Below are positions 31,495 to 38,516 of a stretch of 38,516 nt of DNA, one piece after another (the first letter of the stretch is position 1; every line of letters starts with the position of its first letter). Location of the stretch: positions 227,071 through 265,586 of the forward strand of contig NZ_AOJG01000041.1 in NCBI RefSeq assembly GCF_000337375.1, written 5' to 3'. The translations under genes were made by a program, and so were the position numbers. The notes below the pieces were generated by a model. It had not been told where the DNA came from. It worked only from the letters and a program-made list of their open reading frames with translations, and made no database searches. The DNA is from Halorubrum lipolyticum DSM 21995. GTDB lineage: Archaea > Halobacteriota > Halobacteria > Halobacteriales > Haloferacaceae.

Positions 31495-32418
31495 GTGAGC
31501 AGAGCACGGAATCTCTCGTTGTTCCTCGTCCTCGCCGCGGTGTGGGGCTCCGCGTTCATGGCGATCAAGGCCGGACTGGCGTACTTCCCGCCCGTGTTGT
31601 TCGCCGCGCTCAGGTACGACGTCGCGGGCGTCGTCATGCTCGCGTACGCGGCGTACGTCGTCGACGACCCGATCCCGCGGGGGCGCGACGAGTGGGCCGT
31701 CGTCGCGGTCGGCGCGACGCTGGTCATCGCCGCCTACCACGCGTTCCTCTTCATCGGCGAGAGCGACCCGGCGGTGACGAGCGCGGTGGCCGCCGTCATC
31801 GTCAGCCTCTCGCCCGTCCTGACGACGGTCTTCGCGCGCGCCTTCCTCCCCTCGGAGCGGCTGACGGTCGTCGGCGTGATCGGTCTCGTCGTCGGCCTCG
31901 TCGGGGCGGTCGTGCTCGCCGCGCCGGACCCGAGCAACCTCGCCGGCGGCGGGACGGTCCCGAAGCTGCTCGTGCTGCTGGCGGCCGCGTCGTTCGCGCT
32001 GGGCTCGGTGCTGATGCGGGCCTCCGACGACGACGACCTCCCGATCGAGACGATGGAGGCGTGGTCGATGCTTCTGGGCGCCGCCCTGATGCACCTGCTG
32101 TCGCTCGGGCTCGGCGAGTCGATCGCCGACGTGGCGTGGACCGCCGAAGCGGTCCTCGCGCTCGGCTACCTCTCCATCGCCGCAAGCGGGCTCGGCTTCC
32201 TCATCTACTTCGACCTCCTCGACCGTCTCGGCCCGATCGAGATCAACCTCGTCTCGTACGTCGCCCCGGTGTTCGCCGCGGTCTCCGGGTGGCTGTTCCT
32301 GCGCGAGGCGATCACCGTCAACACCGTCGCCGGCTTCCTGATCATCTGCGCCGGCTTCGCGCTGGTGAAGCGGACGGCGTTCAGGGACGCGCTCCGCGAG
32401 TACGGCGTGCTCGGGTAG
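31495..32418 (+). CDS. EamA/DMT-superfamily transporter
   Basis: The 307-aa product is a ten-helix drug/metabolite transporter with two EamA repeats (about residues 5-140 and 155-292). Signature stretches are LAAVWGSAFMAIKAG at the first helix and the second-repeat end VAPVFAAVSGWLFLREA. Substrate is not readable; relatives export amino acids, purines or other metabolites. The start codon is GTG at 31495. It stands 90 bp after the ArsR-type gene and may share its transcript. Confidence 0.9.
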   Translation: MSRARNLSLFLVLAAVWGSAFMAIKAGLAYFPPVLFAALRYDVAGVVMLAYAAYVVDDPIPRGRDEWAVVAVGATLVIAAYHAFLFIGESDPAVTSAVAAVIVSLSPVLTTVFARAFLPSERLTVVGVIGLVVGLVGAVVLAAPDPSNLAGGGTVPKLLVLLAAASFALGSVLMRASDDDDLPIETMEAWSMLLGAALMHLLSLGLGESIADVAWTAEAVLALGYLSIAASGLGFLIYFDLLDRLGPIEINLVSYVAPVFAAVSGWLFLREAITVNTVAGFLIICAGFALVKRTAFRDALREYGVLG

Positions 32419-32430
32419 TCGACTCGCGAG

Positions 32431-32482
32431 ACACGTCAACGCGGCGCCCTCTCAAGGCGAGCAAAACACGTCAACGCGGCGC
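32431..32482. repeat. Pair of 17-bp direct repeats upstream of the GNAT promoter
   Basis: acacgtcaacgcggcgc occurs at 32431-32447 and again at 32466-32482, exactly 35 bp apart, both between the end of the EamA gene and the TATA box of the GNAT gene. The second copy ends 14 bp before that box. Could be binding sites on roughly the same face of the helix (35 bp is about 3.3 turns) or a duplication remnant. Confidence 0.6.
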
Positions 32483-32495
32483 ATACCCGAGGTGG

Positions 32496-32505
32496 TTTTT
32501 ATACG
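32496..32505 (+). promoter_or_regulatory. TATA box of the GNAT gene
   Basis: TTTTTATACG about 26 bp before the ATG at 32526; predicts a leaderless mRNA. Confidence 0.6.
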
Positions 32506-32525
32506 CACCCGCGAGACGAGCGGGT

Positions 32526-33119
32526 ATGTTCCCCGAGACGATCGAGACGGACCGGTTGCGGTTGGAACCCGGGTGGCCCGAACACGTCGACCTCGACGAG
32601 TGCTACCGGATCTGCTCGTCGGACCCCGGGATCGACGAGGTGACCGAGCACGTCACGTGGGACCCCCACGAGACGAAGAAGGAGACGCTCGAGTTCCTCG
32701 AGCGCGGCCGCGAGCGGTGGGAGGAGGGCGAGGCGGCGGGCTACGTCATCCGCCCCCGCGAGGGCGAGGACGGCGCCGGCGAGATCGCCGGCTTCGGCGG
32801 CCTCACGGTCGACTGGGAGAAGCGGACCGCCGTTCTGGGCACCTGGCTCCGCAAGCGGTTCTGGGGGCGCGGCTACTCGGGCGAGCGCGCCGCGGCGCTC
32901 GCCGAGGTCGCCTTCGCGGACCTCGATCTCGACCTCGTCGCCGTCAGCCACCTCCCCGAGAACGAGCAGTCGCAGCGAGCGATCGAGAAGTACGTCGACC
33001 GGCTCGGCGGCCGCCGCGAGGGGCTGTTGCGGAACCAAATAACCTTCATGGACGGGAGCGTCCACGACGAGGTCCGCTACTCGATCTCACAAGAGGAGTG
33101 GCGCGAGGCGACCGAGTAG
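32526..33119 (+). CDS. GNAT family N-acetyltransferase (RimJ/RimL-like)
   Basis: The 197-aa product opens ETIETDRLRLEPGWPEH, the usual RimJ/RimL beginning, and shows the acetyl-CoA-binding segment around LRKRFWGRGYSGERAAAL (R-x2-G-x-G/A type) and ENEQSQRAIEKYVDRLGG. It may acetylate a protein N-terminus or a small molecule; the substrate is unknown. The ATG at 32526 fits both the family start and the TATA box distance. Confidence 0.9.
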   Translation: MFPETIETDRLRLEPGWPEHVDLDECYRICSSDPGIDEVTEHVTWDPHETKKETLEFLERGRERWEEGEAAGYVIRPREGEDGAGEIAGFGGLTVDWEKRTAVLGTWLRKRFWGRGYSGERAAALAEVAFADLDLDLVAVSHLPENEQSQRAIEKYVDRLGGRREGLLRNQITFMDGSVHDEVRYSISQEEWREATE

Positions 33120-33227
33120 CCGGGAAGCGGTGGGAAGACCCGAGTCGGGACACGGAGATCGGACACGGTCGGCGGCGAGCGCGCCGACCCAACAGACACT
33201 TACCACGGCCGAAACGACTCCGAGCAC

Positions 33228-33788
33228 ATGTCTGTCCCCGACCAATCGAACAGCACGAGCGGACTCATCGGTGGCGCGGCGGGCGGCGCCGTCGCGTATC
33301 TCCTCGGCTATCTAGTCGTGTACGTGACGCAGGGCGACCGGATCGAGGAGGTGCTGTCGGGATTCAACTTCTTCGCCGACCTGTTCGGCGGCGATCCGAT
33401 TCCGACGTGGCAGGCCGCGGGGTGGGCCTTCTACAACACCCACTTCGTCGACACCGTGTTCCAGATCGGCGGCGGCTCGTCGCGGAACCTCCTCATGGAA
33501 GCAGACGGCGGGTCACTGCTCTTCGTCCTCCCGCCGCTCCTGCTCGTGGTGGCCGGGCTCGTCGCCGGCAGAGCCGCCGGCGCGTCCGACCCCACCGAGG
33601 GAGCGAGGGCCGGCGCGTTCGTCCTCGCCGGGTACCTCCCGCTCGCGGTGATCGGCGCGTTCCTGTTCCGGTACGGGGGCGGGGAGATCGCCCCCGACAT
33701 CGTCACCGCCGTGCTGCTCGCCGGCGCCGTCTACCCGGCGGTCTTCGGCGCGATCGGCGGGGCCGCCTCGTCGCTACTGAGCGACTGA
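33228..33788 (+). CDS. Four-helix haloarchaeal membrane protein, function unknown
   Basis: The 186-aa product has four hydrophobic helices (about 12-33, 97-118, 128-148 and 157-183) and a long polar, aromatic-rich loop between the first two (GFNFFADLFGGDPIPTWQA) that is probably outside the cell. The Gly/Ala-rich first helix could pack tightly in an oligomer. I cannot place it in a named family. A CACTTACC element about 28 bp before the ATG suggests its own leaderless promoter. Confidence 0.8.
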   Translation: MSVPDQSNSTSGLIGGAAGGAVAYLLGYLVVYVTQGDRIEEVLSGFNFFADLFGGDPIPTWQAAGWAFYNTHFVDTVFQIGGGSSRNLLMEADGGSLLFVLPPLLLVVAGLVAGRAAGASDPTEGARAGAFVLAGYLPLAVIGAFLFRYGGGEIAPDIVTAVLLAGAVYPAVFGAIGGAASSLLSD

Positions 33789-33834
33789 GTCGGCGGAGCG
33801 GCACCGCGCTTCGGCGACCCGTTCCGGAGAATCC

Positions 33835-34287
33835 TCAGTACCCGGCGTCCTCGGGGTCGATCCGGTCGCCGTACTCCCGCGCGGGGTCGACGGGGCGACC
33901 CTCGTCGGTCTCGGGCGCGACGTAGTCGATGAACGCCTCCACGTCCGGCTCTCGGACGCGGACCGCGACGTCGATCTCGCCGAGCTCGTCCGGCTCGCCG
34001 ACCGCGAAGTTGACGACGCCCTCGAACGCCGCCTGCTTTTTCAGCGAGAAGTCGAACCCCTCGTCGGTGCTGTTCTGTAAGAACACCCGCCGGGCCGTGT
34101 CGAGGATCTCCTGTTCGTGGAGCACGTCCGAGAAGGCGTCTAAGGTGTGCGCCTCGGCGACCAGCCGGCCGTCCTCGTGGATCGGTTCCGCGTCCGGGAA
34201 CACGTTCCGGACCGCGTCGGCGACCCGGTCGGTGGCCTCGGTGTCTCGGACGGGGACCTCGATGCGCACGTCGACGCTGTAGATCAC
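33835..34287 (-). CDS. COG1325 RNA-binding domain protein
   Basis: The 150-aa product matches the archaeal COG1325 family (exosome-associated-type RNA-binding domain): IYSVDVRIEVPVRDTE, VFLQNSTDEGFDFSLKKQAA and VNFAV. The family fold resembles ribosomal L5/L16-type RNA binders. The exact role is not known; RNA metabolism is inferred. The start overlaps the stop of the upstream kinase gene by four bases (ATGA), a common archaeal pairing. Confidence 0.88.
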   Translation of the reverse strand: MIYSVDVRIEVPVRDTEATDRVADAVRNVFPDAEPIHEDGRLVAEAHTLDAFSDVLHEQEILDTARRVFLQNSTDEGFDFSLKKQAAFEGVVNFAVGEPDELGEIDVAVRVREPDVEAFIDYVAPETDEGRPVDPAREYGDRIDPEDAGY

Positions 34288-34931
34288 GACCCGTCACCTC
34301 CGGCGTCGGCGGTCGCGGGACCGGCGTCGGCTTCCCGGTCGGCGTCGGCTTCCCGGTCGGCGCTGCCGCGCTCTCCTTCGCCGTCCGCGACGCCGAGCGC
34401 CTCCCGGACGCGGCGTCGGAACGCCGCCAGCGTCCCGGTGTTGTCGATCTCGACGTCGGCCCGTTCGAGCGTTTCGCCGAGGCCCAGTTCGATCTCTCGA
34501 GCGTCGCGCTCGCGGAGGGCCTCCAGGTCGGAGTCGGAGTCGTCGCGGCCGCGGTCGTCGAGCCGCTCCGCGCGGAGCTCGAAGGGGGCGCGGACCGCCA
34601 CCAGCGTGAAGTCGTCGCCGAACGCCTCGCGGAAGCGCTCAAGTTCGACGGTCGAGCGGAGCCCGTCGACGAGCACGGTGTCGCGCTCGCCGTCGGCCGC
34701 CGCCTCCCGGATCAGCGGGAGCGTCCGGACGGCGATCGCGTCGTCGCCCTCCTCCTCGCGGAGCGCGCCCGCGATCCGGCCGTGGTGTTCGGCCGGGTCG
34801 AGCCCGCGGCGGCGGCACTCGGCGCGGATCACGTCGCCCATGACGACGACCGGGATCCCCGCCTCTTCGGCCACGTTCGCCGCCTCTCCCTTCCCGCTGC
34901 CGGGGAGGCCGACGGTTCCGATGACGTTCAT
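34284..34931 (-). CDS. UPF0200 P-loop kinase (dephospho-CoA kinase-like)
   Basis: The 215-aa product begins MNVIGTVGLPGSGKGEAA (Walker A), followed by VVVMGDVIRAECRRRGLDP and TVLVDGLRSTVELERFREAFG, the UPF0200 pattern. The family is related to nucleotide and dephospho-CoA kinases but its substrate is not established. The C-terminal 25 or so residues form a low-complexity acidic tail containing a duplicated six-residue unit. An ACCTAAGTCC box lies about 30 bp before the ATG. Confidence 0.9.
   Translation of the reverse strand: MNVIGTVGLPGSGKGEAANVAEEAGIPVVVMGDVIRAECRRRGLDPAEHHGRIAGALREEEGDDAIAVRTLPLIREAAADGERDTVLVDGLRSTVELERFREAFGDDFTLVAVRAPFELRAERLDDRGRDDSDSDLEALRERDAREIELGLGETLERADVEIDNTGTLAAFRRRVREALGVADGEGERGSADREADADREADAGPATADAGGDGS
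34326..34361. repeat. Perfect 18-bp tandem duplication inside the UPF0200 gene
   Basis: gtcggcttcccggtcggc is present twice in succession (34326-34343, 34344-34361), in frame, coding for a repeated Ala-Asp-Arg-Glu-Ala-Asp unit in the disordered tail. A likely site of length variation between strains. Confidence 0.8.
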
Positions 34932-35203
34932 TAGCGGCGAGTAGTCCCGTGTCGGACTTAGGTCTGCTGTTGGGGTCCCGAACTCGCCCGCCCGAAAGTT
35001 GCGCTCGAACGGCCCGATATACCTGTGGAGTCGAATAGAAAACTCAATAGAGATAGTATAAAATTATATAAACTATTCGGGAAAGTCATTTAACGTGGCT
35101 GACGTGTGCCAGCAATCCTCTTGCATTCGCCCGCTTCCCTCCGACGGCGACCGGTTCTCGGACGGTGGACGACCGCGGCGACGCACGGCGGCCGCGGAGA
35201 TTC
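34932..35203. other. 272-bp intergenic region ahead of the secreted-protein cassette
   Basis: No gene is supported. The left part holds the UPF0200 promoter (minus strand). The centre (about 35030-35095) is the most AT-rich DNA in the window. The right part (35100-35203) is GC-rich and would be the 5' leader of the cassette; no clear Shine-Dalgarno or hairpin was recognised in it. Confidence 0.6.
35055..35075 (+). promoter_or_regulatory. AT-rich promoter of the secreted-protein cassette
   Basis: Overlapping TATA words (TATAAAATT, TATATAAAC) and a further CATTTAACG at about 35087-35095. The nearest good ATG is 35204, so the transcript would have a leader of roughly 80-120 nt. The concentration of AT is unusual here and hints at horizontal gain or strong regulation. 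Confidence 0.5.
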
Positions 35204-36505
35204 ATGCGACGACGAACACTCATCACGGGAGCGGCGGCCAGCGGTATCGGCGGGATAACACTCATCGGGAGCGGCGCGTTCGACACGGCGACGGCCGAGC
35301 GGACCGCGACGGTGAACTTCGCTGACGACGAGAACGCCTATCTCGGGCTGATCTCGGAGAGCGAGTACGCGGTCGAAGAGGAGGGCGAACTCGCCCTCGA
35401 CTTCACCGAGGTCTCGGCCGACAGCGACGGGATCGGCCGCAACTCGGAGTACTACTTCGACGCCGTGTTCGCGATCGCGAACCAGGGGACCCAGCCGGTT
35501 TCGGTCACCGCGTCGAGCGACGCGGAGTCGTTCGACGGCGACTTCCGGCTCTACCCCACCGACGACCGGAGCGGGACCCTCGACGACGCGGACAACGTGA
35601 TAGACATCGGCGTGGGCGACCAACGCTCGGTCGGTACGCATATCCAGACGGGAGACGTGGACACGAGCAACGACGTGGCCATCGACATTTCTATCGAGGC
35701 GGTCTTCGACGACGAGGGGGACGACGGCGGTGACGAGCCCGACGAGCCCGATCCGGAGCCGCCGGAGACGATCGATATGACGGAGTTTTTCTCCACGTCG
35801 AGTCTCGTCGCCGCAGACGGGAGCCCGCTCGACGACGACTCCGTCGTCGCGGTCCGCGCGGAGCCGACGGCGGAAAACGAGGATCCGGAAGAAGACGACG
35901 AATTCGTCTCGTACCCGGACGACACCGAAATCCCGTTGCTCGCGGTCGACGGCAACGTCCTCGGATTCGGATCGGACCTCGGTTCCGACGGAAGCGACGT
36001 TGATGCGAACCGAACGCTCATGGCGAACGCGTGGCAGACCGTCCTCGACGGTACCGGAACGGTCCTGTACGACGAGACGCACGGCCAGACACTCACGCTC
36101 GACGCCTTCTCCGCGCTCGAATCGGTCGCCGAGGACCGCGGATTCGACGTCGAGGCCATCGGATCGGAGTTCGTCGACGCCCTCAACGACGCGGACGCGG
36201 TGATGGTCGCCACCGACAACGACGACGTGGCGAGTGACGGTGGGTTCTCCGACGCGGAGCGGTCCGCGCTCGCCGACTTCGTCGACGACGGCGGCGCGGT
36301 GTTCCTCCACGGAACCGCCTCGTTCGACGGGACCTCGAACGGCGTACTGAACGCGGTACTCGACGAACTCGACGCCGGGTTCCGGTTCAACTTCGATCAG
36401 GTGACCGACGAAGAGAACTCCGGATTCGCGCCGTTCGTACCGCGCACGAGCAACTTCAACGACGACGAGTTTCCCGACTTCTTCCTCGCGGAGGGTGAGC
36501 TATGA
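35204..36505 (+). CDS. Tat-exported DUF1102-like plus GIFT/DUF4350-like protein
   Basis: The 433-aa product starts MRRRTLITGAAASGIGG, a twin-arginine signal, then GSGAFDTATAERTATVNFADD, typical of DUF1102-like archaeal surface proteins (about residues 25-170, ending before an acidic Pro-rich linker at about 173-190). The C-terminal domain (about 190-433) has the glutamine-amidotransferase-like GIFT/DUF4350 style: LLAVDGNVLGFG, the conserved YDETHGQ (Asp290 to Gln295), a regular alpha/beta alternation and DDGGAVFLHG. Function unknown. An upstream GTG at 35165 would add 13 residues; the ATG at 35204 starts the Tat signal cleanly. Its stop overlaps the next gene (ATGA). Confidence 0.82.
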   Translation: MRRRTLITGAAASGIGGITLIGSGAFDTATAERTATVNFADDENAYLGLISESEYAVEEEGELALDFTEVSADSDGIGRNSEYYFDAVFAIANQGTQPVSVTASSDAESFDGDFRLYPTDDRSGTLDDADNVIDIGVGDQRSVGTHIQTGDVDTSNDVAIDISIEAVFDDEGDDGGDEPDEPDPEPPETIDMTEFFSTSSLVAADGSPLDDDSVVAVRAEPTAENEDPEEDDEFVSYPDDTEIPLLAVDGNVLGFGSDLGSDGSDVDANRTLMANAWQTVLDGTGTVLYDETHGQTLTLDAFSALESVAEDRGFDVEAIGSEFVDALNDADAVMVATDNDDVASDGGFSDAERSALADFVDDGGAVFLHGTASFDGTSNGVLNAVLDELDAGFRFNFDQVTDEENSGFAPFVPRTSNFNDDEFPDFFLAEGEL

Positions 36506-38516
36506 GACGCCGCAGCGTCCTCATCGGCATCGGCGCGACGGCGGCCGGCGGCGGGGCGATCGCCACCGGCGCGTTCGACACGGCGACGGCCGAACGCGAC
36601 GCGACGATCGCGCTCTCCGACGACGCGAACGCCCTGCTCGCGCTCTCGCCGCTCGACGAGGAGTTCGCCACCGTCGACGACGAGGGCGAGCTGGCGCTCG
36701 TGTTCGACGGGGTCGAGGGAGGGGGAACCGGCTTCGGATCGAACACGGTGTACGAGCTCGACGACGTCTTCGAGGTCCGCAACCAGGGCACCGAGGACCT
36801 CGGACTGTTCGCGCAGGTCGATGACGGCGCGCTCGGCGACGCCGACTTCGAGTTGACCGTCGACGGCGAGGCGATCACCGAGGAGCCGAGCGTCGAACTC
36901 GACACCGGGGAGTCGGTCGCGGTCGGGATCCGGGTCGACGCCGGCGGTGATCCCACGGACGGCGAGGTCGCGATCACGCTGGGCGTCGGCGACGGACCGG
37001 TCGATGAACCGGGCGACGATCCCGGTGAGGAGCCGGGAGACGAGCCCGAGTTCGTCGACGAACTGGTGTTCGACTCGACCGCGAGCCTGCTGGCCGACGA
37101 CGGCTATCTCCCCGACGAGGCGATCGTCGTCGCCGCCGAGGACACCGCGGTCTCCGTCGACACGGACGGCAACGGCGACGACACCACCTACCCGGACGAC
37201 GAGCCGCTGCCGCTGATGGCGGTCGACCAGGACCGACCCATCGTCGCCTTCGGCGTCCCGTTCGCGACGAACGGCGTTCAGTTCGGCCAGTACGGCAACG
37301 AGGAGGTGCTGTTGAACGTGTTCGACGCGTACGCCGACTCCGACACGGTGCTGTGGGACGAGGGGCACGGCCAGTTCTACGACCTCGCCAGCCACGAGTC
37401 GTTCGCCGGCTACGCCGAGGATAACGGCTACGTCGTGGAGGCGACGACGGACCTCGAAGACGACCTCTTCGGGCCGGCGTCCGCGATCGTGATCACGTCG
37501 CCGACGGACTCGTTCAGCACCGACGAGCTCGACGCGCTCGCGTCCTTCTCCGACGCCGGAGGGCTCGTCGTGCTCATGGACCAGTCTGACTTCGACAACT
37601 TCGACGAGACGGACAACCTCAACGCGTTGGCGAACGGGATCGACTCGCAGATCCGGTTCAACGACAACCAGGTCGAGGACGGCGAGAGCAACGACGGCGC
37701 CGACTTCGCTCCGACGACGACTGCGCTCGACACGGGGACGTATCCCGACCTGCTCGCCGACCGCGACGGTCTCGGGCTCGAACTCGACCCGAGCGAGGAG
37801 TACGAGGTCGAGGTCGTCAGCGTCGCCGACGGCGACACGGTCGACGTCCAGTTCGACAACGAACTGGTCGAGACCGTTCGGACGCTGGGTCACGATTCGC
37901 CGGAGACCAGCGCCGGCCCGGAGCTCCCGGAGGAGTGGGAGGGGATCGACGACGTCGACACCCTCCTCGACTACGGCGACGAGGCGACGACGTACGCGCA
38001 AGACCAGCTTCCCGAGGGCGAGACGGTCACCATCTCGTTCGACGAGAACGAGGGACTCCGCGGGGACTTCGGACGGCTGCTCGGACTCGTCACGCTGGAC
38101 GACGGCACCCTGTACAACGAGGCGCTCGTCGCCGACGGGTACGGACGCGTGTACGACTCCGGGCTCGGACTCCACGACCAGCTCTGGAGCGCCGAGGCCG
38201 AGGCGCGCGCGAACGACCGCGGCGTCTGGGCGGAAAGCGACGTGAGCGCGACGCCAGTCGTGGGCGACGGCCCGGTCGACGAGCTGTTCGTCCCGTACGC
38301 GACCGCGGTCGCGGCCGCGGACGGCGGATCGGTCCCGGACGACCGCGTCCCGGTCGAATCCGAGGACGGCGACCCGCTCGTGGGCGTCGACGTCGACAGC
38401 AACGTCGCGCTGGTCGGCGGGCCGCTGCCCGACGAGAGCTTCGAGAGCGGCGAGGGCGGCCCCGGAACCGAGCCGTACGGCAACTACGTCTTCCTCGCGA
38501 ACCTGATCGACGCCGT
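36502..38516 (+). CDS. Tat-exported DUF1102-like / GIFT-like / thermonuclease multidomain protein (partial)
   Basis: Open to the window end, 671 codons visible. In order: Tat signal MRRRSVLIGIGATAAGGG; DUF1102-like region (about 20-165, again GAFDTATAERD); acidic Pro linker (168-182); GIFT/DUF4350-like domain (about 183-425) with WDEGHGQ at 285-291; a staphylococcal-nuclease-like domain (about 434-578); then the beginning of what looks like a second GIFT-like domain. The nuclease active site is complete when aligned to staphylococcal nuclease Asp21, Arg35, Asp40, Glu43, Arg87: Asp445, Arg460, Asp465, Glu468, Arg525. It should act outside the cell on DNA or RNA. Translation is coupled to the preceding gene by ATGA. 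Confidence 0.85.
   Translation, partial: MRRRSVLIGIGATAAGGGAIATGAFDTATAERDATIALSDDANALLALSPLDEEFATVDDEGELALVFDGVEGGGTGFGSNTVYELDDVFEVRNQGTEDLGLFAQVDDGALGDADFELTVDGEAITEEPSVELDTGESVAVGIRVDAGGDPTDGEVAITLGVGDGPVDEPGDDPGEEPGDEPEFVDELVFDSTASLLADDGYLPDEAIVVAAEDTAVSVDTDGNGDDTTYPDDEPLPLMAVDQDRPIVAFGVPFATNGVQFGQYGNEEVLLNVFDAYADSDTVLWDEGHGQFYDLASHESFAGYAEDNGYVVEATTDLEDDLFGPASAIVITSPTDSFSTDELDALASFSDAGGLVVLMDQSDFDNFDETDNLNALANGIDSQIRFNDNQVEDGESNDGADFAPTTTALDTGTYPDLLADRDGLGLELDPSEEYEVEVVSVADGDTVDVQFDNELVETVRTLGHDSPETSAGPELPEEWEGIDDVDTLLDYGDEATTYAQDQLPEGETVTISFDENEGLRGDFGRLLGLVTLDDGTLYNEALVADGYGRVYDSGLGLHDQLWSAEAEARANDRGVWAESDVSATPVVGDGPVDELFVPYATAVAAADGGSVPDDRVPVESEDGDPLVGVDVDSNVALVGGPLPDESFESGEGGPGTEPYGNYVFLANLIDA

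Noticed and set aside
30730-32439. 569-aa minus-strand frame opposite the ArsR-type and EamA genes
   Set aside because: Antisense shadow; Arg/Glu/His-rich without domain logic.
31038-33119. 693-aa plus frame spanning ArsR-type, EamA and GNAT genes
   Set aside because: Only its last 197 codons are real (the GNAT gene from 32526); the rest is an Arg-rich out-of-frame read of the two upstream genes.
36397-38175. 592-aa minus-strand frame opposite the nuclease gene
   Set aside because: The plus frame has a Tat signal, domains and five active-site residues; the minus frame is a Val/Arg/Asp shadow.

Overview
The window is chromosomal DNA of a halophilic archaeon of class Halobacteria, probably Halorubrum or a close relative. 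The evidence is very high GC, strongly acidic proteins, archaeal-type ribosomal and RNA polymerase genes, TATA boxes about 25-30 bp upstream of start codons (leaderless transcripts), and a mevalonate kinase / isopentenyl phosphate kinase pair. The genus is an inference from general gene content and style.

Layout. 1-3.4 kb: mostly minus strand, with the start of an unknown gene, tRNA-Pro(GGG), truB/cbf5, cytidylate kinase, a small membrane protein and an MDR dehydrogenase. 3.5-9.9 kb: two linked information-processing operons on the plus strand, each headed by a long-variable-arm tRNA: tRNA-Ser(GCU)-S13-S4-S11-RpoD and tRNA-Leu(CAG)-L18e-L13-S9-RpoN-RpoK-enolase-S2. 10-11 kb: DUF4870 and small MscS-type membrane proteins. 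11.1-12.5 kb: an apparently intact TnpB-only IS200/IS605-type element, inserted immediately upstream of mevalonate kinase. 12.5-16.6 kb: mvk-ipk, a receiver-PAS regulator, Mrp/Nbp35 and a small acidic protein. 16.6-17.1 kb: a non-coding, palindrome-rich repeat region. 17.1-21 kb: a lipoprotein, a CobW metallochaperone, two tiny Cys/His proteins, a zinc formaldehyde-dehydrogenase-type enzyme and DUF5785. 21-24.1 kb: a 5'-nucleotidase-type enzyme and the L7Ae-S28e-L24e-Ndk operon. 24.2-34.9 kb: scattered metabolic, transport and regulatory genes. 35-38.5 kb: an AT-rich promoter region followed by two overlapping genes for predicted Tat-exported multidomain proteins. The second carries a thermonuclease domain with all five staphylococcal-nuclease active-site positions and runs off the window.

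Most of the window is core machinery. The least ordinary parts are the secreted two-gene cassette at the right end, the non-coding repeat at 16.6-17.1 kb, the TnpB element sitting on the mvk promoter, several near-perfect dyads next to promoters, and small genes (RpoK, a 55-aa C2H2 protein, a 44-aa membrane protein, a 16-codon leader ORF) that a length cut-off would miss. Product names come from sequence recognition only; no database search was run.
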